In this document: positions 50,345-58,964 of the stretch, in pieces
Position numbering within the stretch: the first letter of the stretch is position 1
How the letters are laid out: each line of letters starts with the position of its first letter
Notes under the pieces: generated by a model
Seen by the model: only the letters and a program-made list of their open reading frames with translations
What the model was told of the DNA's origin: nothing
Database searches by the model: none
Position numbers and translations under genes: made by a program
NCBI GenBank assembly: GCA_020634855.1
Contig: JACKAU010000015.1
Coordinates: 62,001 to 126,000, forward strand
Length of the DNA stretch: 64,000 nt
Direction of reading: 5' to 3'
Source: Anaerolineales bacterium
Lineage (GTDB): Bacteria > Chloroflexota > Anaerolineae > 4572-78 > J111

Positions 50345-50664
50345 ATGGGTGAAACCGGTAGCCCTGATTTACTGATTAAAACAATAACGCTGCTCAATGA
50401 CATTGAACGCGACTCAACCACCTCGATGGCAAAAATGATCTGCGGATGGTACTAGCTTTAATCGCCGAGGGCGCGGTTCGAACGGCAGCCCGGCGCGTTG
50501 GGGAAACGACCGGGGCGGCGTGGGCCGTTATCTGGCTGTATGATGAGGCCGGTCAGACGTTTGAGCCGCAAACCCGGATCGCGGTAGGCGAACCGGATGT
50601 GCGGCGGAGGATGACTACCCCGCCCCCACGGATTTGGATTGAGCGCCATTCGGCAGCGGCATAA
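50345..50664 (+). pseudogene. frameshifted N-terminus of the GAF sensor kinase
   Basis: Two fragments precede the kinase at 50639. From ATG 50345 the first runs MGETGSPDLLIKTITLLNDI and closes at 50458; the second, in another frame (about 50407-50664), reads DLRMVLALIAEGAVRTAARRV and WAVIWLYDEAGQTFEPQTRI, a typical GAF start; the third frame continues LSAIRQRHKHRLISDEE into the kinase. So one continuous GAF domain is broken by an indel near 50407-50445 and another near the C-run at 50618-50628. Mutation or sequencing error cannot be separated here. Confidence 0.75.
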
Positions 50665-52594
50665 ACACCGCCTTATTTCAGACGAAGAGATCGATCTCGA
50701 TCTCCATCCGGTTAGACAACAAACCGGTGCCCGTTCATTGATTTGTTATCCGCTTTTCGTTGATCATAAGCCGGTCGGTGCTTTCTATTTTTATCTATAT
50801 AATGCACGCAATTTTGATGAAATTGAACTCCTGATCCTTAATAATTTTGTCCAACAGTCGGCCCTAGCCATTCACCGTGGCCGTCAGGTGTCTGAGTTAA
50901 ACGGGATATTGGCTCGCAAAGTGCGCGAAATGGAAAAACTGAATTGGGCTTCCCACCTGATCAACAGCCGCACCAAGCTGGACGAGACCCTTCAGGAAAT
51001 TCTGACCATTGGCTTAGATCTGACGGCCGGACAGTACGGCAGTCTGGAGTTGTACGATAAAAAGAACAATTTGTTATGCACTCGCGCACTGGCCGGTAGT
51101 GAAGCATCCTTAAATCGTTTAGTACCGCTGTCACCTGATAAAGCCAGTGTCACCGGTTGGGTGGCCCTCAATCGGCAGTCGCTACTGATCAAAGATCTCA
51201 ATATTTCGAGTTGGCGCGCGATCTACCACCCCTTACCGGTTGGCAAACCCATGCGTTCAGAACTGGCCGTCCCGTTGTTAACCCGCGAAGGCGATTTGGT
51301 GGGGGTGATCAACATCGAAAGCCCCCAACCTTACGCTTTTAGTAATATCGACCAGCAGTTGCTGGAAACGTTGGCTAACCAGGCCGTCATCGCCATTGAG
51401 GAGGTGCGCTTGCTCGATGCCTTACAGGAAATTGTGGCGGTGCTGCTCAACGCGCCGATCGATAAGCTGTTTGAACTGATCATCGAGCGGGCTTGCGAAT
51501 TGCTCAATATGTCGGCCGGGGCCATTTGGACCTTGTCTGAACCGAATACGCTCGTCTTACGCCGCTCGAACGACGGCCGCCGGGCGGGCCGCAAGTTGGT
51601 CCTCAAAGGCAGTTTGGCCGGTCAGGCCATCCAGTTTCGCCAGCCGATCACCATCGACGATGTCCGCCTGGACCCTAATTTTCGGCCCAAGAAGTTGGCT
51701 GCCAAAAAAGGTTGGGTCTCGGCGATTGTAGCGCCGCTGCTGCTGCCCCGTGACGAACACAGCGCCGTGGGGAGTTTCAGTTTGTATGCCACCCGTTTGC
51801 GCGATTTCTCAGATTGGGATAAAAAACTACTGACCTGTCTGGCCAACCATGCGGCTGTGGCCATAAGAGACGCCGAGCAGCGAACCCAGTTGAAACAAGC
51901 TCAAGAGCGGCAGGTGCTGGCCGAAACATTTGCGGCCGTGGGCGATGTAGCCGCCAATTTAGTTCACCAACTCAACAATAAGTTTGGCGCTATTTCGGTG
52001 CGGGTGCAGGGTATTGAGGAAAAATGTGAAGCGGTGCTGGATAGCTCGCCCTACTTGGCCGAAAATCTGGCCGAAATCGCTCAAAGCAGCTGGCAAGCGG
52101 TGGATCTCGTCCGTGATTCGATGGCTCATCTGGGATTGCCCCGGCTCCAGCCGGTGGATCTGGGCGACTGTATCGACCTGGCCCTCAAGCGGGCCGCGCC
52201 CGGTGCGGGTATCGAGATTCAGCGGCATCTGAACCATCTTCCGCGCGTTATGGCCGGTGAACGCCAGTTAGAAATGGTTTTTTATAATTTGTTCGATAAC
52301 GCTGTCAAAGCCATGGGCGGGACAGGTGTGTTGACCATCACCGGTCAGGTCGGTCCCGATGAAGTGAGTGTAACGGTCACCGATACCGGGCCGGGTATCC
52401 CCGAACCGCTGCAAGGTCGCATTTTTGAATTTGCCACTACCTTGCCTCGCGGCTCTCAGACCGGCGGGCGGCTCGGCTTTGGCTTGTGGTGGGTCAAAAC
52501 CTTTGTCGATCGATTTGGGGGGCGCGTGACGGTGCAAAGTAAAGAAGGACAAGGCAGCGCCTTTACTGTATGGTTGCCCGTAAAAAAAGAGTAA
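50639..52594 (+). CDS. multi-GAF sensor histidine kinase (N-terminus out of frame)
   Basis: 651 residues: rest of the first GAF domain, further GAF domains (about 110-260 and 270-410), an atypical phosphotransfer helix with His in AANLVHQLNNKFGAI, and a HATPase (NLFDNAVKAMGGTGVLTITG, DTGPGIP, GLWWVKTFVDRFGGRVTV). No membrane segment, so a cytosolic sensor. The listed start is a TTG without SD; the true gene began at ATG 50345 (see the pseudogene entry). It ends four bases before its partner regulator. Confidence 0.85.
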   Translation: MSAIRQRHKHRLISDEEIDLDLHPVRQQTGARSLICYPLFVDHKPVGAFYFYLYNARNFDEIELLILNNFVQQSALAIHRGRQVSELNGILARKVREMEKLNWASHLINSRTKLDETLQEILTIGLDLTAGQYGSLELYDKKNNLLCTRALAGSEASLNRLVPLSPDKASVTGWVALNRQSLLIKDLNISSWRAIYHPLPVGKPMRSELAVPLLTREGDLVGVINIESPQPYAFSNIDQQLLETLANQAVIAIEEVRLLDALQEIVAVLLNAPIDKLFELIIERACELLNMSAGAIWTLSEPNTLVLRRSNDGRRAGRKLVLKGSLAGQAIQFRQPITIDDVRLDPNFRPKKLAAKKGWVSAIVAPLLLPRDEHSAVGSFSLYATRLRDFSDWDKKLLTCLANHAAVAIRDAEQRTQLKQAQERQVLAETFAAVGDVAANLVHQLNNKFGAISVRVQGIEEKCEAVLDSSPYLAENLAEIAQSSWQAVDLVRDSMAHLGLPRLQPVDLGDCIDLALKRAAPGAGIEIQRHLNHLPRVMAGERQLEMVFYNLFDNAVKAMGGTGVLTITGQVGPDEVSVTVTDTGPGIPEPLQGRIFEFATTLPRGSQTGGRLGFGLWWVKTFVDRFGGRVTVQSKEGQGSAFTVWLPVKKE

Positions 52595-52598
52595 TGAA

Positions 52599-53186
52599 AT
52601 GACCAAACAAGTGGTTCTGATTCTGGAAGACGATCCGACCTGGCAGAAGATTTTGCAGGAGTTAATAACCGACCTGGATTTCAAACCGGTGGTGACGGCC
52701 AGTTATGAAGCGGCCATAGCGGAACTGCCTAAACGGCTGTACGCGCTGGCCGTTGTCGATATTTCATTAGTTTGGAATGATCACGCCGACCGGGGCGGGG
52801 TCGCCGTGTTGAAAGAGATCAGCCAACTGACCCGGCGGTTGCCGACCATTGTGGTCACGGGCTATCCAACGGTCGAGTTGGCCATCGAGACGCTGGCCGA
52901 TTTAGCCGCCGTTCACTTCTTTCAAAAAAACGAGTTTGACCGCCGTAAATTTAAGGAGGTTGTGCGGGCCAACTCGTTGTCCGAAACGCCGCTCAATTCC
53001 CTCAGCGAGCGCGAGCGACAGGTGTTGTCATTGATGGCTGAAGGGCAGACTAACCAGGAAATCGCCGATCGACTGACCGTCAGCATCAACACCATCAAAA
53101 AGCACGTCCAAAGTATATTTACCAAACTCAATGTCAGCACGCGGGCAGCCGCCGTGGCCAAAGCAGCCGAACAGGAGCCGGAATAG
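52599..53186 (+). CDS. LuxR-type response regulator
   Basis: 195 residues: receiver (LILEDDPTWQK; Asp in LAVVDISLVWND; Lys in FFQKNEFD) and C-terminal LuxR HTH (LSERERQVLSLMAEGQTNQEI, INTIKKHVQSIFTKL). The loop after the phospho-Asp carries an inserted DHADRGG. Partner of the kinase at 50639. Confidence 0.92.
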   Translation: MTKQVVLILEDDPTWQKILQELITDLDFKPVVTASYEAAIAELPKRLYALAVVDISLVWNDHADRGGVAVLKEISQLTRRLPTIVVTGYPTVELAIETLADLAAVHFFQKNEFDRRKFKEVVRANSLSETPLNSLSERERQVLSLMAEGQTNQEIADRLTVSINTIKKHVQSIFTKLNVSTRAAAVAKAAEQEPE

Positions 53187-53198
53187 ACTTGGGCCAAC

Positions 53199-53987
53199 CT
53201 AAAGCTTATCCCCAAAGTCAAATTTGATCCGAATATTGGCACTTTTCCCGGCCAGGCCAAATTGATTTTTGATGACCGTCAAGTTGGCTTTATAAGCTGT
53301 GGCTAAACTATCCTTGTGAGTCCAAGCCTCATTTTGGACCCACAAGCGCACATCCGCCATCTCAGATAGAGGGAAGCCGGCCGGATAGTTCAGCGGATCA
53401 AACGGGTTTTCTTCTGAGGGAGCGGTAATAAATAGAAAGGCGCTGTCTGAGGCGCGGGTGATGGTCTGCAGCCGCCGCAGCAACAGTCTTAGCGGCTCAA
53501 TTTCAATGTTGGCCAGCAAGTCGGTCACCGTACCCATAGTGACCGCGACCAGGCGTGCTGTCCGGGCAGCGCTTTCCAAGGCGGACACGGCCGAAAAAAT
53601 CGTGTCCGGTTGGGTGACCAGCAAGTGGGGAGCCACCAAACCGCAGCGCTCGGCCTGGTAGATATCGAAGGTCCGGCTCAAGTCGATGATGCTGACAATA
53701 TCCTGCTGGCGCTGAACCTTAGCGGCTATCCGGGCCGCAATGCTGGTCGTACCGCCGCTGATGGGCGTTACGCCTGGGCCGATTAGTTCGGTGATTCGGC
53801 CCAAAGGCAGACCGCCAATATCCAACGCCTTGTCTAGCGGACGCAGCCCGGTCGGTTGGACCGGCATATCTTTTGGCGTGGCATAAGTTATGGGCATGGC
53901 GGGCCTCGGCCGGGGCGTCGATTCGGTGAACAGCCGGGCCACGTTTTGAATGACTTGTTTTATTCGTCGCGAACTTTGCGCCGCCAC
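53199..53987 (-). CDS. RecA-like protein with degenerate Walker A
   Basis: 262 residues with the RecA/RadA layout: TGLRPLDKALDIGGLPLGRITELIGP, then Walker A position reading GVTPISGGTTSI (the Lys of GKTT is Gly), Walker B-like LVAVTMGTVTDLL, an Asp/Thr-rich central sheet and a C-terminus like RecA's monomer interface (VIKNQFGLAGKSANIRIKFDFG). ATP hydrolysis is doubtful. Related to the ImuA-like or other RecA paralogues; no imuB/dnaE2 nearby. It is convergent with the regulator gene (12 bases). Confidence 0.7.
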   Translation of the reverse strand: MAAQSSRRIKQVIQNVARLFTESTPRPRPAMPITYATPKDMPVQPTGLRPLDKALDIGGLPLGRITELIGPGVTPISGGTTSIAARIAAKVQRQQDIVSIIDLSRTFDIYQAERCGLVAPHLLVTQPDTIFSAVSALESAARTARLVAVTMGTVTDLLANIEIEPLRLLLRRLQTITRASDSAFLFITAPSEENPFDPLNYPAGFPLSEMADVRLWVQNEAWTHKDSLATAYKANLTVIKNQFGLAGKSANIRIKFDFGDKL

Positions 53988-54362
53988 CGGTCGCCTCCTT
54001 TGAAAATATAGGTCTGGAGCGTCAAGTTTACTTTGACTTTACTGTGAATGACAAAGCAAGCTTTGTCGCTCCTCCCTTCTGCAAATAAAGGCTCGTAAGC
54101 CCTAATTGACTTACTACAAACAAGACGCGATTTTTATTTCTCGTTCAGTTCCTAAAGTCTAGTATACCAGAACGTATGTTCGGTTGTCAAGCGAATTAAC
54201 GTTGCTTTTCTGACCTTTCCACTGTTGTTACATAAAGTTGCGTCTTTTAACATCTGTAGTTAGAATTTTTTCTAATCCGCGCTATAATAAATCCCCATCA
54301 CCCGAACCTGGATTAATCTGATATTTTCCAAATTAGCTGTGACTGAAGGACGAGCTACATTT
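53988..54362. other. intergenic region with two repeat copies
   Basis: 375 bases between divergent genes. Holds the three-way repeat copy 3 (54016-54072) and a partial GTAGTAA repeat (54088-54122, minus strand). To the right it is AT-rich, with a region around 54236-54300 that could hold the promoter of the cluster. No other feature seen. Confidence 0.65.
54016..54072 (-). repeat. three-way-junction palindromic repeat, copy 3
   Basis: GGAGCGTCAAGTTTACTTTGAC...GACAAAGCAAGCTTTGTCGCTCC (split here by the centre). On the minus strand it matches copy 1 (5396-5453) nearly base for base, differing at three centre bases and a short deletion. Confidence 0.87.
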
Positions 54363-55283
54363 ATGAATCGACCAAGCCAATCCGGGCCGATCGCTGCCGC
54401 CATGCCCGCAGTCCTGAAGCCAATTTTGTATGCCGATATTTTCGACTTCCCCCTGACCTTTGAGGAAGTCTATCAATACCTGGAGATCAAATCCGCACCC
54501 GAGATTGTCCGGCAGCAGTTAGACCAAGCGGTCGAGGCCGGGCAGATTACCTGCCTTGACGGCTACTATAGTTTAGCTGGCCGCACTAATCTGGCCGCCA
54601 AACGCCGTGAGCGGCTGACCGCCTCGCGAAAATTGTGGCCAAAAGCCATCCACTATGGGCGCTGGTTGGCCGCCTTACCCTTTATCCGCCTGGTGGCGGT
54701 AACCGGTTCCCTGGCCGTTGACAACCCTAGAGACGGCGTCGATGACATTGACTATCTCATCGTAACCCAACCGGGGCGCTTGTGGCTGTGTCGCGCCTGG
54801 ATTATTATGATGGTTCGCTTTGGTCATCTTAAAGGAACGCATCTGTGCCCCAATTATCTGATTACCGAAAATAAACTATACTTCGACACCAACGATTTCT
54901 TTACGGCCAGAGAAATGGTGCAAATGAAACTGATCTACGGCGTCGATTTTTACCAGAAGATGTGGGAGGTCAACGCCTGGGTCAAACACTTTTTCCCCCA
55001 CGGCCAGGCGACCGGCATTGATCGCCAAAACGACAGCCTGTCGACGATACAGCAGGCCATTAAAGCTGGGGGTGAATGGGTGTTTGGCGGCTTCTTGGGC
55101 GATGTTCTGGAACGTTGGCTGCAGAAATACCAAATTACCAAACATACCCGATTAGCCGGCCAAAATGGCGCTTACGATACGCTTCTGTTCACGCCCGATA
55201 TCTGTAAAGGCCATTACGACGGCCATAAACACAAAACTATGTTGGCCTACCAGCAGCGGGTAGAAAAGTTTGAGAAATGGTAA
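54363..55283 (+). CDS. nucleotidyltransferase-like protein of unknown substrate
   Basis: 306 residues. Residues about 15-90 form an HTH-like helical part (YADIFDFPLTFEEVYQYLEI, EIVRQQLDQAVEAGQI), then a nucleotidyltransferase-type core: VAVTGSLAVDNPRDGVDDIDYLIV has the GS motif and the acidic pair, followed by a helical stretch (LWLCRAWIIMMVRFGHLKG). No catalytic third Asp was assigned. I use ATG 54363; a GTG at 54339 would add eight residues. First gene of the plus-strand radical SAM cluster, 88 bases before rSAM1. Confidence 0.65.
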   Translation: MNRPSQSGPIAAAMPAVLKPILYADIFDFPLTFEEVYQYLEIKSAPEIVRQQLDQAVEAGQITCLDGYYSLAGRTNLAAKRRERLTASRKLWPKAIHYGRWLAALPFIRLVAVTGSLAVDNPRDGVDDIDYLIVTQPGRLWLCRAWIIMMVRFGHLKGTHLCPNYLITENKLYFDTNDFFTAREMVQMKLIYGVDFYQKMWEVNAWVKHFFPHGQATGIDRQNDSLSTIQQAIKAGGEWVFGGFLGDVLERWLQKYQITKHTRLAGQNGAYDTLLFTPDICKGHYDGHKHKTMLAYQQRVEKFEKW

Positions 55284-55371
55284 TTCGATATCAGGAGTAG
55301 GGGGTAAGGGGTAGGGAGTATGGGTATAATTCTTGTTTCCTACTTCCTTACGCTTGGATAAAGGAAACTTC

Positions 55372-56874
55372 ATGGAAAAAATTCTGTTTGGCCAATCATA
55401 CTACCTGCGCTTTGATCCTAAACTTTGGGAAGCTATGCAGCCTTACCCGCCGTTGGGCAGCCTTTATGCGGCGGCTTACACCCGCGATCACGGCTACGAG
55501 GTAGCCCTGTTCGACGCTATGCTGGCCGAGTCGGAAGCGGAGTGGGCGGCGGCACTCGATAAGCATCAGCCCAAATTTGCCGTGTTGTACGAGGACAGCT
55601 TCAACTACCTCAGCAAAATGTGCCTGCTACGGATGCGCCAGGCGGCTTTTACCATGGCCGAAGCCGCCAAAGCGCACGGCTGCACCGTCATCGTCTCCGG
55701 CTCCGACGCCACCGATCACGCCGCCAAATATTTCCAGCACGGCGTCGATTTTATCCTAATGGGCGAAGGCGAAGTAACGCTGGGCGAACTGCTCGATCAC
55801 CTGACCGGCCGTGAGACGCGCTCGCTTCACACCATCGCCGGGCTGGCCTGGATCGACAATGGGCAGATCACCCGCACTATCGAGCGTCCCTTCGAGCGCC
55901 ACCTCGACCGCTTTCCCTTCCCGGCCTGGGATCTGGTCGATATTCCGCGCTATCAGAACATCTGGTACGAGCGTCACGGCTACTACTCCATGAATATGGT
56001 CACCACCCGAGGCTGCCCCTATCGCTGCAACTGGTGCGCCAAGCCGATTTACGGCCGTCGCTACAACAGCCGCAGCCCGGAAAACGTGGTAGCCGAACTG
56101 AAGTGGCTCAAAGACAATTTTAAGCCTGACCACATCTGGTTCGCCGATGACATCTTCGGCCTCAAACCCGGCTGGATCGAAACGTTCAGCCGGTTGGCCA
56201 TCGAGCAGGACGCGCTGGTGCCGTTCAAGTGCCTCCAGCGGGTCGATCTGATTACCGAAACAGTCGCTCAGGCTCTCAGTCAGGCCAAATGCAAAACGGT
56301 CTGGGTCGGCGCGGAGTCCGGTGCGCAGAAAATCTTGGATGCGATGGATAAAGACACCAATGTGGCCGATATCTACACCGCCGCCGAACGGCTGCATAAG
56401 GTTGGGGTCGAAATTTGCTTCTTCCTCCAGTTCGGCTACCCTGGCGAGGGTTGGGACGAGATTCAGCAGACGCTCGATATGGTCCGCCGCTGCGAGCCGG
56501 ACGACATCGGTATCTCGGTCTCTTACCCGCTGCCCGGTACTAAATTTTACGAAAACATCAAGCTGGAGTTGGGCGAAAAAACCAACTGGGTTGACTCCGA
56601 TGATCTGGACATGCTCTATCGCGGCCCGTTTGTTAACGAATTTTATCGCGTGCTGCACCATCGCGTTCATCATGAGTATCGGGCGCGCAAAGCCTGGAAG
56701 AAAGTCAAATCGGCTCTGGCCTCGCCCACCCAGCTACGTCCGGCGCACGTCAAGCAGACCGTCTCGATCCCGGTGAACCTGGCCCGACTGGTTAAATCGT
56801 CCGCACGCCTGCGGCGTCTGGCCAAAGTGTCGCACCCGGAGTCGACCCAACTGGAATTGCAATCGACGTTATAA
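55372..56874 (+). CDS. cobalamin-binding-type radical SAM enzyme 1
   Basis: 500 residues. An N-terminal B12-binding-like domain (about 1-150: YPPLGSLYAAAYTRDHGYEVALFDA, VSGSDATDH, ILMGEGEVTLGELLDHL) precedes a radical SAM barrel with the [4Fe-4S] Cys215, Cys219, Cys222 in RGCPYRCNWC, and WVGAESGAQ, FFLQFGYPGEGWDEI in the barrel. Enzymes of this layout methylate or rearrange unactivated carbon. The classical B12 DxHxxG base motif is not seen. AAGGA lies seven bases before the ATG at 55372. Confidence 0.88.
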   Translation: MEKILFGQSYYLRFDPKLWEAMQPYPPLGSLYAAAYTRDHGYEVALFDAMLAESEAEWAAALDKHQPKFAVLYEDSFNYLSKMCLLRMRQAAFTMAEAAKAHGCTVIVSGSDATDHAAKYFQHGVDFILMGEGEVTLGELLDHLTGRETRSLHTIAGLAWIDNGQITRTIERPFERHLDRFPFPAWDLVDIPRYQNIWYERHGYYSMNMVTTRGCPYRCNWCAKPIYGRRYNSRSPENVVAELKWLKDNFKPDHIWFADDIFGLKPGWIETFSRLAIEQDALVPFKCLQRVDLITETVAQALSQAKCKTVWVGAESGAQKILDAMDKDTNVADIYTAAERLHKVGVEICFFLQFGYPGEGWDEIQQTLDMVRRCEPDDIGISVSYPLPGTKFYENIKLELGEKTNWVDSDDLDMLYRGPFVNEFYRVLHHRVHHEYRARKAWKKVKSALASPTQLRPAHVKQTVSIPVNLARLVKSSARLRRLAKVSHPESTQLELQSTL

Positions 56875-56940
56875 ACCGTACCCATAAATAAGGTATCCTA
56901 ATTTAGCACAAGCCGGACTGACTTATTTGTAAACTTATCT

Positions 56941-57219
56941 ATGTCGAGGCAAACTAACCCTAGACGAACTGAACACGGCCAGCAAAGACATAAACAAGGT
57001 GATCGGCCAACCGATGAGGCTTTTCGAGACCGTGAGCAGCCGGTAGAAATTTATCGCGATCTCGAAACTGACAATCTGGTTTATGTCGGGCCAAGAGGCC
57101 GAACGCATATATTTACGCCCGATCAAAAGCATCATACCAGCTTTCGAACAACTAAACATGCACGCCAACAACGGGTTCAATCTGGTCGGTGGGAGCGTGT
57201 CGAATCAATAGAAAATTAG
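56941..57219 (+). CDS. small hydrophilic protein of unknown function
   Basis: 92 residues, Arg/His/Gln-rich, no signal or membrane segment. The middle VEIYRDLETDNLVYVGPRGRTHIFTPDQKHHTSFRTTKHARQQRV reads as a compact globular or nucleic-acid-binding unit. Sits between rSAM1 and rSAM2, 13 bases before the next small ORF. Its SD is weak; a genuine gene is likely but unproven. Confidence 0.55.
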   Translation: MSRQTNPRRTEHGQQRHKQGDRPTDEAFRDREQPVEIYRDLETDNLVYVGPRGRTHIFTPDQKHHTSFRTTKHARQQRVQSGRWERVESIEN

Positions 57220-57232
57220 CAAAGGTGAACCA

Positions 57233-57415
57233 ATGGCAGAATATATTTCCGAAAAATTAGTAGCTAGTGTGCGACTCTTAACGCTGGAAATTTCTGATGC
57301 GGAGCTGGCAGTATACGTCGCCAGTTTAAACTATCTGTTGGAACAATGCGATGATGAAACATTGGAACAAATTTCCGGTGGGCTACGAGATGAGATTGAA
57401 GCCAATGCGCGATGA
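57233..57415 (+). CDS. 60-residue protein with double-glycine leader-like motif; candidate precursor peptide
   Basis: AAAGGTGA lies four bases before the ATG. The sequence is helical and acidic and ends DDETLEQISGG then LRDEIEANAR, which looks like the leader-cleavage motif (ExLxxIxGG) of ribosomally made peptides processed by C39-type peptidases; Gly49-Gly50 would leave a 10-residue core. The core has no Ser, Thr or Cys; the only Cys (Cys39) is in the leader. Placed between radical SAM genes 1 and 2. Inference only: a small regulator or chance match is possible. Confidence 0.45.
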   Translation: MAEYISEKLVASVRLLTLEISDAELAVYVASLNYLLEQCDDETLEQISGGLRDEIEANAR

Positions 57416-57506
57416 TTTAGTGCAGCAACTTGAGGCACCGAAAACCGAGGCCCTAGCCGTCCAACATCGTTAGTCTAAGTTCCCTAACGTTATATAAAGA
57501 AGATAA

Positions 57507-58964
57507 ATGGATATTCTTCTCTCCCACGGATATTTTATCGCCGAAGACGAACACGAACAGAAAATTATGAAGCCGTATCCCACCTTGGGGCTGCTGTATA
57601 TCTCGTCGCACCTCAAGGCCAAGGGGTTCGAGGTCGATCTATTCGATAGCACCTTTGAAACCCTGGCCAGTTTTGAAGCCTATGTGCGCCAAACCCACCC
57701 CGGCCTGGTGGGTCTTTACTGCAACCTGATGACCAAGCAGGTTATTTTGCAGATGATCCGGCTGTGCAAGGATATCGGCGCAAGCGTAGTGCTCGGTGGG
57801 CCGGAACCGCCTTACTATGCCGAAGCCTACCTTGAAGCCGGCGCCGATGTCGTTGTCATCGGTGAGGGGGAAGTGACGCTAGAGGATCTGATCGCGGCGC
57901 TGGCTAAACAAGGGCCGCACCGGCTGGAGACAATCGCCGGGATCGTCTTCCGTGATGAAACCGGGCAGGTAATTAAAACCCCGCCGCGCCCGCAAATCAA
58001 AGACCTCTCGGCCCAACCCTGGCCCGATCGAGAGGCCATTCCGATGCAAAAATATCTCGACACCTGGCGAACCCACCACGGCCAAAGTTCGGTGTCGCTG
58101 ATTACGGCGCGGGGCTGCCCTTACACCTGCACCTGGTGCAGCCACTCGGTTTTTGGCGAAACGCATCGCCGCCGCAGCCCGCAAGACGCCGCTGACGAAA
58201 TTGCTCACATTGTCGAGCGCTATAACCCCGATCAATTATGGTACGCCGACGATGTGCTAACCATTCACCCCCGCTGGTTCCTGGAATTTGCCGCTGAACT
58301 GAAGCAGCGCAGCCTCAAACTCCCCTTCGAGTGCATCAGCCGGGCCGACCGCCTCAACGAGCCGATCATCGACGCTCTGGCCGAGATGGGCTGCTATCGG
58401 CTGTGGATTGGGGCGGAGAGCGGTTCGCAACGGATTCTTGACCGGATGAAGCGCAAAACGACCATCGAAGATGTTCAGACCAAAACCCATATGCTTCAGG
58501 CCAAGGGCATCCCGGTCGGTATGTTCATTATGCTGGGCTACGACGGCGAAGAGATGGAAGACATTGAAGCCACGGTCGATCATCTCAAAAAGGCCAATCC
58601 CGATATCTTCTTAACGACGGTTTCGTACCCGATCAAAGGCACCAAATATTACGCCGCCGTCGAAAACCAGATCGTCTCTCATCTGGATTGGGCCGTCCGC
58701 ACCGATCGCGATCTCCAGGTGGCCGGACGCTACTCTCGCCGCTTTTACGACCACGCCACCCGTTGGATGGTCAACGAAGTCAACCTGCACCAACTGCGCC
58801 AATCCGGCTCGAAAAATTTCCTGCGCATGGGTAAAATGTATATCAACGCCCAACGCGGCCGCCGGGGTATGCTACAAACCCAACACGAGCGCGAAGGCGA
58901 CAACAACCAATCCGGCAGTGGTCGCGGCTGGCCGGCCCAGGAGCGTGCTGTGGATGCCTGGTGA
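57507..58964 (+). CDS. cobalamin-binding-type radical SAM enzyme 2
   Basis: 485 residues, same layout as rSAM1: N-terminal B12-binding-like domain (YPTLGLLYISSHLKAKGFEVDLFDS, VLGGPEPPYYAEAYLEAGADVVVIGEGEVTLEDLI) and radical SAM barrel with Cys204, Cys208, Cys211 in RGCPYTCTWC, WIGAESGSQRILDRM and GYDGEEMEDIEATVDHL. Similar in length and order to rSAM1 and rSAM3 but clearly divergent, so distinct steps are likely. Its last 11 bases overlap the methyltransferase start. Confidence 0.9.
   Translation: MDILLSHGYFIAEDEHEQKIMKPYPTLGLLYISSHLKAKGFEVDLFDSTFETLASFEAYVRQTHPGLVGLYCNLMTKQVILQMIRLCKDIGASVVLGGPEPPYYAEAYLEAGADVVVIGEGEVTLEDLIAALAKQGPHRLETIAGIVFRDETGQVIKTPPRPQIKDLSAQPWPDREAIPMQKYLDTWRTHHGQSSVSLITARGCPYTCTWCSHSVFGETHRRRSPQDAADEIAHIVERYNPDQLWYADDVLTIHPRWFLEFAAELKQRSLKLPFECISRADRLNEPIIDALAEMGCYRLWIGAESGSQRILDRMKRKTTIEDVQTKTHMLQAKGIPVGMFIMLGYDGEEMEDIEATVDHLKKANPDIFLTTVSYPIKGTKYYAAVENQIVSHLDWAVRTDRDLQVAGRYSRRFYDHATRWMVNEVNLHQLRQSGSKNFLRMGKMYINAQRGRRGMLQTQHEREGDNNQSGSGRGWPAQERAVDAW

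Noticed and set aside
57404..57472. 22-codon ORF overlapping the end of the 60-residue ORF
   Set aside because: Too short, no SD; a chance frame after a stop.
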